Origin: JAOPZW01 sp036379935
GTDB lineage: Bacteria > Actinomycetota > Thermoleophilia > Solirubrobacterales > Solirubrobacteraceae
Direction: 5' to 3'
Length of the DNA: 64,000 bases
Assembly (NCBI GenBank): GCA_036379935.1
Contig: DASVFT010000117.1
Location: forward strand, 27,774-91,773
The number at the start of each line of letters is the position of its first letter. Position 1 is the stretch's first letter. This document shows, in pieces, positions 43,218-52,889 of this stretch. Below the pieces are notes generated by a model. It was not told where the DNA came from. It was given only the letters and a program-made list of their open reading frames with translations, and searched no databases. Made by a program: the position numbers and the translations under genes.

Positions 43218-45131
43218 TTGCGCGTCCTTCTCGCCGCTCTTGCGCTCGCCGCGCTCGCCCTCGTCGGTCCAGCCTCCGCGCTCGGCGCGCCGGCCGCGAA
43301 GAGCTGTCCCAATCAGGACGGCTTCCTCTGTGCGACGCTCGACGTCCCGCTCGACCGCACGGGTGCCATGCCCGGCACCGTGGGCCTGCACTACGCGATC
43401 CAGCGGGACGGCCCCAAGCCGCTGCTCGTCGCGCTCTCCGGCGGGCCCGGGCAATCGTCGATCGAGGCGGCCTCGTCGTTCGCGATCTCGCTGGATCCCG
43501 CGCTGCGCCGCTACCGGCTGGTCGTCCTGGACCAGCGCGGCACCGGTGCCTCCGGCGTGCTCGACTGCCCGAACCTCCAGCGGCTGCGCTCGCTCGACGC
43601 CTTCCTGCCGGCCGAGGTCGGTGCCTGCGCGAATCGGATCGGCCCGCAGCGCGCGTTCTACGCGACGTCGGACACGGTGCTCGACCTCGACGACCTGCGC
43701 AGGGCGCTGGGCGCCGACAGGATCGCGCTGATGGGGATCTCCTACGGGACGCACGTCGCCCTGCAGTACGCGCGCGCCTTTCCCCAGCACGTCGATCGGC
43801 TCATCCTCGACTCGATCGTCGGCCCCGACGGGCCCGACGCCTTCCTGCTCGACACCTATCGCAACATGCCGCGGGTGCTGGCCGAGCAGTGCGCGCGAGG
43901 CGCCTGCCGCAACACGACGACCGATCCGGTCGCCGACGTTGCGGCGCTGGTCCGCCGGATGAACGCCAGCGGGCCACTGCGCGGCGCGTACTTCGACGAT
44001 CACGGCCGCCGGCGGATGACCCAGTACGCCAATCCCGACGAGCTCTCGTTCCTGCTCACGGCCGGCGACCTGAACCCGTACCTCCAGGCCTCGCTGCCGG
44101 CCGCGATGAGTGCGGCGCGGCTGGGCGGCACCGCGCTGCTCATGCGCCTGCGGCGCATCGGCCAGGGTGACAGGACCAAGCTCGGCGACCTGTCGTTCGG
44201 CCTCAACGCCGCGACCGGCTGCGCCGACGCCCCGCTGCCCTATTCGCTGCAGACCCCGATCCCGGAGCGCCCCGCCGTCGCCCGCGCGGCTCTGGCCGCG
44301 ATCCCGCCCACGGACTACGACCCGTTCGACGCGCAGACGGTCCTGCGCACCAGCTACGTCGACGACTGCCTGGAGTGGCCCGCCGGCACCGTCCGCCCGC
44401 CCTTCACCGGCCCGCTCCCCGACGTCCCGGCGCTGCTGCTCGCCGGGCGCCTCGACACGCGCACGCCGATGGAGAACGCGCAGGCCACGCAGCGCGAGCT
44501 GCCGCACGCCGTGCTCGTCACGCTCAGGGGCTCGGGGCACGACACGCTCGACAGCGACGTCACCGGCTGCACCGCCCGTGCGCTCCGGCTCTTCGTCAAC
44601 GGCCTCCCGGTCGGCCATCCGTGCGCGGGCAAGGACAACGGCGTGTTCCCGGCGCCGCTGCCACCGCGCTCGCTGAGGGACTTCCGCTCGGCGCCCGGGG
44701 TGGGCGGCATGCGCGGGCGCGCGCTCTTCGCCGTGCTCGACACCGCCGCCGACTCGCGCATGACCGCCCTGCAGCTGCTGTTCGCCGGCCTGGACGCGCG
44801 CGGCGGCGGGCTGCACGGCGGGAGCTTCTCCAGCCAGTCGGCGCTGGAGGGGCCGCTGCGGCTGCGCCGCTACGCCTACGTGCCCGGGCTGCGGGTCACC
44901 GGCACGTTGCACGTGAGCCAGGGCGCGGTCACCGGCACGGTGCGCGTGAGCGGCAAGGCCCACGGCACGCTGACGCTCGATCGCCGCGGCGGCGGCGCCG
45001 GCGTGCTCGGCGGCCGGCGCGTGCGCTACGAGCCGCGACGCCGGGCGACGACCGCCGAGCTGCGTACGGGCGGTGGCAGCCTCGAGCGCAGTGTCGACGG
45101 GCCGGCGCGGCGCCTGCCGCTGGTCCCCTAG
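43218..45131 (+). CDS. secreted alpha/beta-hydrolase (TAP-like peptidase/esterase)
   Basis: A 637-residue exported hydrolase. The signal peptide LRVLLAALALAALALVGPAS ends near ALGA. The alpha/beta fold has an oxyanion loop ALSGGPGQSS, VVLDQRGTGASG, the nucleophile Ser in MGISYGTHVAL, Asp in LLAGRLDTRTPM and His in RGSGHDTLD. The TAP-like C-terminal segment is followed by a beta-rich extension (residues 480-637) of unknown role. The start is TTG 43218; TACCGT lies 9 nt upstream and no Shine-Dalgarno is seen. Its stop codon TAG is formed by the first bases of the 172-bp palindromic element. Confidence 0.86.
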   Translation: MRVLLAALALAALALVGPASALGAPAAKSCPNQDGFLCATLDVPLDRTGAMPGTVGLHYAIQRDGPKPLLVALSGGPGQSSIEAASSFAISLDPALRRYRLVVLDQRGTGASGVLDCPNLQRLRSLDAFLPAEVGACANRIGPQRAFYATSDTVLDLDDLRRALGADRIALMGISYGTHVALQYARAFPQHVDRLILDSIVGPDGPDAFLLDTYRNMPRVLAEQCARGACRNTTTDPVADVAALVRRMNASGPLRGAYFDDHGRRRMTQYANPDELSFLLTAGDLNPYLQASLPAAMSAARLGGTALLMRLRRIGQGDRTKLGDLSFGLNAATGCADAPLPYSLQTPIPERPAVARAALAAIPPTDYDPFDAQTVLRTSYVDDCLEWPAGTVRPPFTGPLPDVPALLLAGRLDTRTPMENAQATQRELPHAVLVTLRGSGHDTLDSDVTGCTARALRLFVNGLPVGHPCAGKDNGVFPAPLPPRSLRDFRSAPGVGGMRGRALFAVLDTAADSRMTALQLLFAGLDARGGGLHGGSFSSQSALEGPLRLRRYAYVPGLRVTGTLHVSQGAVTGTVRVSGKAHGTLTLDRRGGGAGVLGGRRVRYEPRRRATTAELRTGGGSLERSVDGPARRLPLVP

Positions 45132-45299
45132 ATGATTGATTCCACGACCCCCACGACCATCTGTCCGCGCCCCGCGGCGCCGGATCGCCACCGTCCGAAG
45201 GGGTCCGTGGCTCTGCCACTGTCCCCCTTCGGCCCGCGTCGCCCGGCATCCACGGTGCACGGCCATCTGGCCGCGCGGGCCGTGGAATCAATCATCTAG
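45128..45299. repeat. 172-bp palindromic, MITE-like element
   Basis: The two ends are perfect 19-bp inverted repeats (45128-45146 and 45281-45299, outer sequence CTAGATGATTGATTCCACG). Pairing continues with interruptions through most of the element to an inner stem CCGAAGGGG (45195-45203)/CCCCTTCGG (45224-45232) and GTGG/CCAC around a short loop. It encodes no protein. Only one copy is in the window. The CTAG at each end may be a duplicated or palindromic target. Confidence 0.8.
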
Positions 45300-45317
45300 C
45301 CCGGAGCGAGGCGGAGC

Positions 45318-46247
45318 GTGGCGCGCGCCGCGGCCGGCAGGCTCCACGCACCCGTCGCGTCCCTGGCCGCGCGCCCGCGGGGCATGGCGGTGGCCGGCGC
45401 GCTGACCATCGCCTTCTCCGCCATCCTGGTCAAGCAGTCGGGCGCCTCGCCATCGACCGCGGCCATCTTCCGCTGCGCCTACGCGGTGCCGGTGCTGTGG
45501 GCGCTGGCCTGGCGCGAGGATCGCCGCCTCGGCCCGCGCCCGCGGCGCGCACGGGCGCTGTCCGCGCTGGCCGGCGTGTTCTTCGCCGCCGACCTGATCT
45601 GCTGGCACCACGCCATCGAGGAGGTCGGCGCCGGCCTCGCCACGGTCCTCGGCAACCTGCAGGTCGCGTTCGTGACGCTGGTGGCCTGGCTCGTGCTGCG
45701 CGAGCGGGTGGCGGCGCGCGTGCTCGGCGTCATGCCGCTCGTCCTGACCGGCGTGGTCCTCATCTCCGGCGCCCTGGAGCACGGCGCCTACGGGAGGGAC
45801 CCGACGAAGGGGGCGATCTTCGGCGTGGCGACCGCGATGACCTATGCGGGTTTCATCCTCGTCCTGCGCTCAGGCGGCGCCGACCTGCGCCGGCCGGCGG
45901 GCCCGCTCTTCGACGCGACGCTCGTCGCCGCGCTGGTCGCCGTCGCCGCCGGCCTGGTCATCGGCGACGCGGACCTGGTGCCGAGCTGGCCCGACCACGC
46001 GTGGCTGGCCACGCTGGCGCTGTCCTCCCAGGTCGTGGGATGGCTGCTGATCTCGGCCTCGCTTCCGCGCTTGCCCGCGGCGCTGACCGCGCTGCTGCTG
46101 ACGATCCAGCCGGTCGGCTCGGTCATCCTCGGCGCGGTGCTGTTCGCCGAGGCGCCGTCGGCCCTGCAGCTCCTCGGCGTGGCGGCCATCCTCTCGGGCC
46201 TCGTGCTCGTCGCACGCGTGCGGGCGCCGGCCAGTGAGGGGATCTAA
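45318..46247 (+). CDS. DMT superfamily (EamA) transporter
   Basis: A 309-residue membrane protein with about ten helices in two EamA repeats. The first repeat includes GMAVAGALTIAFSAILVKQS and FAADLICWHHAIEEVGAG; the second includes GAIFGVATAMTYAGFILVLR and TALLLTIQPVGSVILGAVLF. Drug/metabolite exporters of this type move amino acids or metabolites; the substrate here is unknown. GTG 45318 has GGCGGAG upstream. It follows the palindromic element and ends with a 4-bp tail-to-tail overlap with the hexapeptide protein. Confidence 0.9.
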   Translation: MARAAAGRLHAPVASLAARPRGMAVAGALTIAFSAILVKQSGASPSTAAIFRCAYAVPVLWALAWREDRRLGPRPRRARALSALAGVFFAADLICWHHAIEEVGAGLATVLGNLQVAFVTLVAWLVLRERVAARVLGVMPLVLTGVVLISGALEHGAYGRDPTKGAIFGVATAMTYAGFILVLRSGGADLRRPAGPLFDATLVAALVAVAAGLVIGDADLVPSWPDHAWLATLALSSQVVGWLLISASLPRLPAALTALLLTIQPVGSVILGAVLFAEAPSALQLLGVAAILSGLVLVARVRAPASEGI

Positions 46248-46747
46248 AGCGCGCGTGCCGGCACGCCCTCCACCCGGACGCCGGGCGGCACGTCATGGGT
46301 GACGACGGCGCGCACGCCCACCCGCGCGCGCGGTCCGACCGTGACGCCGCGCAGGACCCCGGCCGCCGCGCCGATCGTGGCGCGCTCTCCGATCACCACC
46401 GGGGCGGTGAGGACGCCCTGCTCGCGGACCGGCCGCTCGACGTCGCGCACGTCGTGGTCGAAGTCGATGAGCACGGCCTCGTCGCCCAGCCGCGCGCCGG
46501 CGCCGATCTCCACGCGCTCGTGCGCGGCGATCACGCAGCGCTCTCCGAGGTCGGCTTCAGGACCCACGTGGACCGCGGCGCCGGCGCCCAGGTGGAAGCG
46601 GCACCCGTCGCCCACCCGGCAGCGATCGCCGAGCACGACGAGCGCGCCGGGGGCCAGGTCGAAGCGCACGCGCCGTCCGAGGCGCGGCCGGCCCTGGGTG
46701 ACGAGTCGGCCCCGCAAGCGCCGGCGTGCCATGGCGAGACGGAGCAC
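46244..46747 (-). CDS. hexapeptide-repeat (left-handed beta-helix) acyltransferase-like protein
   Basis: A 167-residue protein built of hexapeptide turns: VVLGDRCRVGDGCRFHLGAG, VHVGPEADLGERCVIAAHER, then VVIGERATIGAAAGVLRGVT and VGPRARVGVRAVVTHDVPPG. The end, VEGVPARAL, matches the typical GVPAK terminus of O-acetyltransferases. The catalytic His may lie in FDHDVRD. The acceptor is unknown, possibly a cell-surface sugar. GTG 46747 has TAGTCT 6 nt upstream, supporting a leaderless start; ATG 46732 is the alternative. It is divergent from the YceI gene. Confidence 0.84.
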   Translation of the reverse strand: MLRLAMARRRLRGRLVTQGRPRLGRRVRFDLAPGALVVLGDRCRVGDGCRFHLGAGAAVHVGPEADLGERCVIAAHERVEIGAGARLGDEAVLIDFDHDVRDVERPVREQGVLTAPVVIGERATIGAAAGVLRGVTVGPRARVGVRAVVTHDVPPGVRVEGVPARAL

Positions 46748-46769
46748 CGACCCAGACTAAGGTGCGCGC
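46748..46769. promoter_or_regulatory. divergent overlapping promoters, hexapeptide and YceI genes
   Basis: TAGTCT (minus, 46759-46754) lies 6 nt before the hexapeptide GTG. TAAGGT (plus, 46758-46763) lies 6 nt before an ATC at 46770. The two -10-like hexamers overlap by 2 bp, the same layout as at 11987-11996. Confidence 0.5.
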
Positions 46770-46790
46770 ATCACGCGCCGCATCCGCATC

Positions 46791-47438
46791 GTGCTGCTCG
46801 GCCTGGCGGCTGTCGCGGTCCTGGTCGTGGCCGGGGGGTACGCCGTGCTCGCGCTCACCGGCGGCGACGCGCCGCCGCCACCGGAGCTGTCCGGGAAGCC
46901 GGGGGGCGGCGCGGCCGGGGCGGCCGGGGTGCAGCGCTGGCGCCCGCTCGCCCGGCAGGGGACGTTCGTCGGCTATCGCGTCGAGGAGGACTACCTCGGC
47001 GTCGGCGCGCGCACGGCCGTGGGCCGGTCCAGTGCGGTCTCGGGCGCGGTCACGGTCGACGGCGAGCGCATCTCGGCCGCGGACTTGACCGTCGACATGC
47101 GCACCGTGCACAGCGACCAGTCGCGGCGCGACGAGACGCTGGGCTACCGCGGCATCGAGACCCAGCGCTTCCCGACGGCGCGGTTCACGCTGACCGCGCC
47201 GGTCGCCGTCTCGGCCGCCGCGCGCCGGACGACGGGCACGCTCACCCTGCACGGCCGCCGCGTTCCGATCGAGGTGACCGTGCGCGGCCAGCGCGTGGCC
47301 GGCGGCCGCCTGGAGCTCGTCGGCAGCGCCCCGATCCGCTTCGCCCGCTTCGCGATCGAGCCGCCCAGCGTCGCCGGCCTCGTCACCGTGCGCGACCACG
47401 GCCTGCTCGAGTTCCGGCTCGTGCTGGCGCGCGGCTAG
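46791..47438 (+). CDS. YceI family lipid-binding protein
   Basis: A YceI-like lipocalin-fold protein of about 215 residues with an N-terminal membrane anchor (LLGLAAVAVLVVAGGYAVLA). The beta-barrel part has GTFVGYRVEEDYLGVGARTA, SAADLTVDMRTVHSDQSRRD, RGIETQRFPTARFTLTAP and GTLTLHGRRVPIEVTVRGQ. YceI proteins bind isoprenoid-like lipids outside the membrane. The conventional start is GTG 46791. However, the in-frame codons from ATC 46770 encode the basic ITRRIRIV needed for an export signal, and a -10-like hexamer ends exactly 6 nt before that ATC, so a rare ATC start is possible. Its 3' end overlaps the convergent SGNH gene by 56 bp. Confidence 0.82.
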   Translation: MLLGLAAVAVLVVAGGYAVLALTGGDAPPPPELSGKPGGGAAGAAGVQRWRPLARQGTFVGYRVEEDYLGVGARTAVGRSSAVSGAVTVDGERISAADLTVDMRTVHSDQSRRDETLGYRGIETQRFPTARFTLTAPVAVSAAARRTTGTLTLHGRRVPIEVTVRGQRVAGGRLELVGSAPIRFARFAIEPPSVAGLVTVRDHGLLEFRLVLARG

Positions 47439-48089
47439 CCAGCTCGAACGCGCGGCGGCGCAGGTCGCCGGCCAGCAGCACGGCCCACCGAGCGGTGAAG
47501 CGGGCGTGGGCGCGCCGGGAGTCATGGAGCTCGACCAGGGCCGAGGGCAGGCGCGCGGCGCCCAGCGCGCGGGCGGCGCGATCGGCGATCTCGAGCTGGC
47601 CCAGCGCCGTGGGGTGCACCGCGTCGGGCAGCAGCCAGCGCGCGCCGGCGAGGTCGTCGAGGTCGACCACGGCCGCGCCGTGCTCTGCCGCCACCTTGCG
47701 CACGATCGAGCTCGCCGCCGCCGGCTTGCCCGCCGCGCGCGGGCGACCGAGCTCGACGGGCAGTGAGCAGAGCAGCAGTCGGTCGCTGCAGGCGGCGAGG
47801 GCCGCGGCGATGGCGTCGAGGTCGCGCTCGAACGCCGCGGGGTCGAAGTCCGGCGAGCGCGCGTCGTTGACCCCCGCGTAGAGGCAGCCGAGCTCGTAGG
47901 GGCCGGACAGCCGTGGCACGAGGTCGCGCCGGATGTCCGCCGCCCGAGCGCCGTCGCGCGCCAGCTTGGTGAACGGCAGCTCGAGCGCCTCGGCCAGCCA
48001 CTGCGCCCACGACTGCATCGGCGCGCCCAGGGCGGGCTCGCCGTGACCGTTGGTGATCGAGTCGCCGAGGGCGACCAGGCCGCGCCGCG

Positions 48090-48093
<4 letters not shown>
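47383..48093 (-). CDS. SGNH/GDSL-type hydrolase
   Basis: A 236-residue esterase/lipase-like enzyme without a signal peptide. Block I is VALGDSITNGHG with the catalytic Ser, block III is LYAGVNDARSP with the Asn, and block V is LLPDAVHPTALGQ with Asp and His. The substrate is unknown. The ATG overlaps the decarboxylase stop (ATGA), indicating an operon. The last 18 residues are Arg/Ala/Gly-rich and lie opposite the end of the YceI gene, so they may be a read-on extension. Confidence 0.88.
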
Positions 48094-49514
<1,421 letters not shown>

Positions 49515-49735
49515 GCGGTGGCGGCGCCGCGCGGCCAGGGCCATGAGGGAGAGAAGGCGGGCGCCCCGCGCAGCGAACGACGCGAAGTGATCGATATGCG
49601 GGCAGAAATCGTCATTCGATCTTGCTCGGGCGGCGCCGCGGCGTAGCCACCCACGCATGCGGCTGACCGCGGGCGGTGGCGCGGCCGCTCGCCTCCTCTC
49701 CCTCAGTGCCCTGGCCGCGCAGCGCCGCAGACCGC

Positions 49736-50953
49736 TCACGGCAGACGGCCGGCGCTGGCGGTGAGGCGGCGCAGGCGGCGGGCGTGGGCCGGCGTGAGCT
49801 GGCCGGCCTGGAGACGCCAGCGCCACTGGCCACCCGCGCGCCCCGGCATGTTCATGCGCGCGTCCGCGCCGAGGCCGAGGATGTCCTGGGCCTGGAGCAT
49901 GCACAGGCGCGCCGGCGACGAGAGCGCGACCGAGACGAGGTCCCACCACGGCTCGCGGTCGCCGACGCCGAGTGCGCGCACCGCGGCCGCCGACGAGGGC
50001 GGGAGCGACTCGAACCAACCGCGCAGGGTGTCGTTGTCGTGCGTGCCGGTGTAGAGCACCTGGCCGGCGCGGTAGCGCGAGGGATGGTGGGGGCTGTCGG
50101 GCTCGCCGGGGTCGAAGCCGAACTGGAGCACGACCATCCCCGGCAGGCCGAGCGACTCGCGCAGGCGCGTCACCGCCGGGGTGATGACGCCAAGGTCCTC
50201 GGCGATGAGGGGCAGGCGGCCGAGCTCGCGCCGCGCGGCGTCGAAGACCGCGCGTCCGGGCCCCCGCGCCCAGCGCCCGCCGGCCGCGTCGCGGGCTCCG
50301 CGCGGGACCGCCCAGTAGGCGGCGAAGGCGCGGAAGTGGTCGAGGCGCGCGACGTCGAAGAGCTCGAACGTGCGCCGCAGGCGCTCGACCCACCAGCGAT
50401 AGCGGCGGCGCCGCAGCGCCGGCCAGTCGTAGATCGGGTTGCCCCACAGCTGGCCGCGCGCGGTGAACTGGTCGGGTGGCACGCCGGCCACGACGTCGTC
50501 GCGGAAGAGCTCAGGCCAGCGGACGTGGTCGGCCGACCCGGGCGCTACGTAGATCGGGACGTCGCCGATCAGGCGCACGCCGCGCTCCGCGGCATACGCG
50601 CGAAGGGCGCTCCACTCGCGCTCGAACCGCACCTGATCCCTCAAGGCCCGAACCCCGCCGGCGAACACAGCCCAATCGTCTGCCCAGAAGGCATGACGCG
50701 ATCGAAAGGCTTCGAGCTCCGCCGACGACACCGCCGCGCTCGGATCGGCCAGGAGCCCGCGCCACGCCGCGAACGCCGAGGCCGCTTTGTACGGGGAGCG
50801 CTGGCGATTCGGCGGCCCGGGCGGCAGGACCTGCCACCACGATTGGCCCGCGGCCGCCAGCCAGTCGACGAACTGGAGTGCGGATGCGCCAAGCTTGCCG
50901 TCGGGCAAGGACGTGAGATGGAGTTGCACGCCGCTGGTTCGTGGAAGTCGCAT
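49736..50953 (-). CDS. malQ: 4-alpha-glucanotransferase (amylomaltase, GH77), compact form
   Basis: Disproportionates malto-oligosaccharides by alpha-1,4-glucan transfer. At 405 residues it is about 100 shorter than usual bacterial MalQ proteins. The N-terminus SGVQLHLTSLPDGKLGASAL and WWQVLPPGPP are present; then IGDVPIYVAPGSADHVRW, the nucleophile Asp in VARLDHFRAFAAYW, the acid Glu in PLIAEDLGVITP, and the transition-state Asp in GTHDNDTLRGW. The region between SPYKAASAFA and RLIGDVP is shortened, so accessory parts are lost while the active site is complete. It is divergent from glgE with only 19 bp between starts. Confidence 0.93.
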   Translation of the reverse strand: MRLPRTSGVQLHLTSLPDGKLGASALQFVDWLAAAGQSWWQVLPPGPPNRQRSPYKAASAFAAWRGLLADPSAAVSSAELEAFRSRHAFWADDWAVFAGGVRALRDQVRFEREWSALRAYAAERGVRLIGDVPIYVAPGSADHVRWPELFRDDVVAGVPPDQFTARGQLWGNPIYDWPALRRRRYRWWVERLRRTFELFDVARLDHFRAFAAYWAVPRGARDAAGGRWARGPGRAVFDAARRELGRLPLIAEDLGVITPAVTRLRESLGLPGMVVLQFGFDPGEPDSPHHPSRYRAGQVLYTGTHDNDTLRGWFESLPPSSAAAVRALGVGDREPWWDLVSVALSSPARLCMLQAQDILGLGADARMNMPGRAGGQWRWRLQAGQLTPAHARRLRRLTASAGRLP

Positions 50954-50972
50954 CAGGGAAAGAGGGGTGGAC

Positions 50973-52889
50973 GTGCCCGCCAGCACGAAGGCCAAACCGC
51001 CGAGCCGCATCAGGATCGAGCACGCGGCTCCCACCGTGGACGGCGGCCGCTGGCCGATCAAGCGCACCGTCGGCGACACGGTGAACGTGTCGGCGGACAT
51101 CTTCCGCGATGGGCACGAGGTCCTGCGCGCCGCCGTGCGCTGGCGCGGGCCCGGCGAGCGGCGCTGGCGCGAAGCGCCGCTCACCGCCGTCGACGCCCAC
51201 CATGACGGCGTGCGCTGGGAGGGCGCCTTCACCGTCGAGGCGCCCGGCCGCACGCAATGGACGATCCAGGCCTGGGTCGACCTCTTCGCCGGATGGCGCG
51301 ACGAGCTGGCGCGCAAGGTCGACTTCGGCCAGCCCGACCTCAGCGGCGAGCTCAGCGAGGGCGCCGTGCTGCTGCGCGCCGCCGCCGAGCGCGCCAAGGG
51401 CGAGGCCGCGCGGGCCCTCGCCGCCGCGGCCGACGCGATCGCGACCGATCCGCAGGCCGCGCTGGCTTCCGAGCTGCTCGAGCTCGTCGAATCCGCGCAG
51501 GAGCGCACCGAGGCAACCGAGCTGCCGGCGCCGCTCGGCGTCGACGTCGATCGCACGCTCGCGCGCTTCGGCTCCTGGTACGAGCTCTTCCCGCGCTCGT
51601 GGGGCGGCTTCCGCGGTGTGCGCAAGCAGGTGCCCAAGCTGGCGGAGCTCGGCTTCGACGTCCTCTACATGCCGCCGATCCATCCCATCGGCCACACCAA
51701 CCGCAAGGGGCGCAACAACACGCTGACGCCCGAGCCCGGCGACCCCGGCAGCCCCTACGCGATCGGCAACGAGCACGGCGGCCACGACGCCATCGACCCG
51801 CAGCTGGGGACCGAGGAGGACTTCGCCGCGCTGGTGGCCACGGCGCGCGAGCACGACATCGACGTCGCGCTGGACTTCGCCATCCAGTGCTCGCCCGACC
51901 ATCCGTGGCTCAGGGAGCACCCCGAGTGGTTCTACCGCCGCCCCGACGGGACGCTGAAGTACGCCGAGAACCCGCCCAAGAAGTACCAGGACATCTACAA
52001 CGTCAACTTCGGGTCCGAGGACTGGCGCGGGCTGTGGGACGCGCTCCTGGGCGTCGTGCGCCACTGGGTCGATCGCGGCGTGACGGTGTTCCGCGTCGAC
52101 AACCCCCACACCAAGCCGTTCGCCTTCTGGGAGTGGCTCATCCGCGAGATCCGCGCCACGAACCCCGAGGTCGTCTTCCTGGCCGAGGCCTTCACGCGCC
52201 GCGCCGTGATGCGCGAGCTCGCGAAGATCGGCTTCACCCAGAGCTACACGTACTTCACGTGGAAGAACCACCGCTGGGACCTGTCGGAGTACGTCGACGA
52301 GCTGGCGCACACCGAGGAGGCCGAGTACTTCCGGCCCAACTTCTTCGCCAACACCCCGGACATCCTCACCGACTACCTGGCCGAGGGCGGCCCGCCGGCC
52401 TTCGCAGTCCGCCTCATCCTGGCCGCCACCCTGAGCCCCAGCTACGGCATCTACTCGGGCTTCGAGCACTTCGAGCACGTCCAGCGCCCGGGCAGCGAGG
52501 AATACCTCGACAACGAGAAGTACGAGGTCAAGCAGCGCGCGCTCGACGGGCCGCTGCTGCCGCTCGTGCAGCGCCTGAACCACGCGCGCCGGAAGAACCC
52601 GGCGCTGCAGCGGCTGGAGAACGTCACCTTCCTCGAGACCGCCAACGACGCGCTCATCGCCTACGCCAAGCGCGAGGGGCCCAACGCGATCATCGCCGTC
52701 GTCAACCTCGATCCGCACCACCCGCAGGAGGGGCTGGTCCAGGTGCCCTACGAGCTGGCGGTGCCGCCCGCGTTCGCCGTCGACGATCTGCTCGACGGCA
52801 CCGACTACCAGTGGCGCCTCGGCGGCAACTACGTGCGGCTGGACCCGTCCGAGCGCGCCGGCCACGTGCTACGTGTGCGTACGGGATGA
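50973..52889 (+). CDS. glgE: alpha-1,4-glucan:maltose-1-phosphate maltosyltransferase
   Basis: GlgE extends alpha-glucan by transferring maltose from maltose 1-phosphate. The 638-residue protein has an N-terminal beta domain (RIRIEHAAPTVDGGRWPIKR), a helical insert (AKGEAARALAAAADAIATDP) and the GH13 barrel: SWYELFPRSWGGFRGV, MPPIHPIGHTNRKGRNNTL, the nucleophile Asp in VFRVDNPHTKPFAFWEW and the acid Glu in VVFLAEAFTR. The C-terminal domain ends at GHVLRVRTG. The GTG at 50973 has GAGGGG upstream. It overlaps treS by 4 bp and heads the glgE-treS-mak-glgB operon. Confidence 0.96.
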   Translation: MPASTKAKPPSRIRIEHAAPTVDGGRWPIKRTVGDTVNVSADIFRDGHEVLRAAVRWRGPGERRWREAPLTAVDAHHDGVRWEGAFTVEAPGRTQWTIQAWVDLFAGWRDELARKVDFGQPDLSGELSEGAVLLRAAAERAKGEAARALAAAADAIATDPQAALASELLELVESAQERTEATELPAPLGVDVDRTLARFGSWYELFPRSWGGFRGVRKQVPKLAELGFDVLYMPPIHPIGHTNRKGRNNTLTPEPGDPGSPYAIGNEHGGHDAIDPQLGTEEDFAALVATAREHDIDVALDFAIQCSPDHPWLREHPEWFYRRPDGTLKYAENPPKKYQDIYNVNFGSEDWRGLWDALLGVVRHWVDRGVTVFRVDNPHTKPFAFWEWLIREIRATNPEVVFLAEAFTRRAVMRELAKIGFTQSYTYFTWKNHRWDLSEYVDELAHTEEAEYFRPNFFANTPDILTDYLAEGGPPAFAVRLILAATLSPSYGIYSGFEHFEHVQRPGSEEYLDNEKYEVKQRALDGPLLPLVQRLNHARRKNPALQRLENVTFLETANDALIAYAKREGPNAIIAVVNLDPHHPQEGLVQVPYELAVPPAFAVDDLLDGTDYQWRLGGNYVRLDPSERAGHVLRVRTG

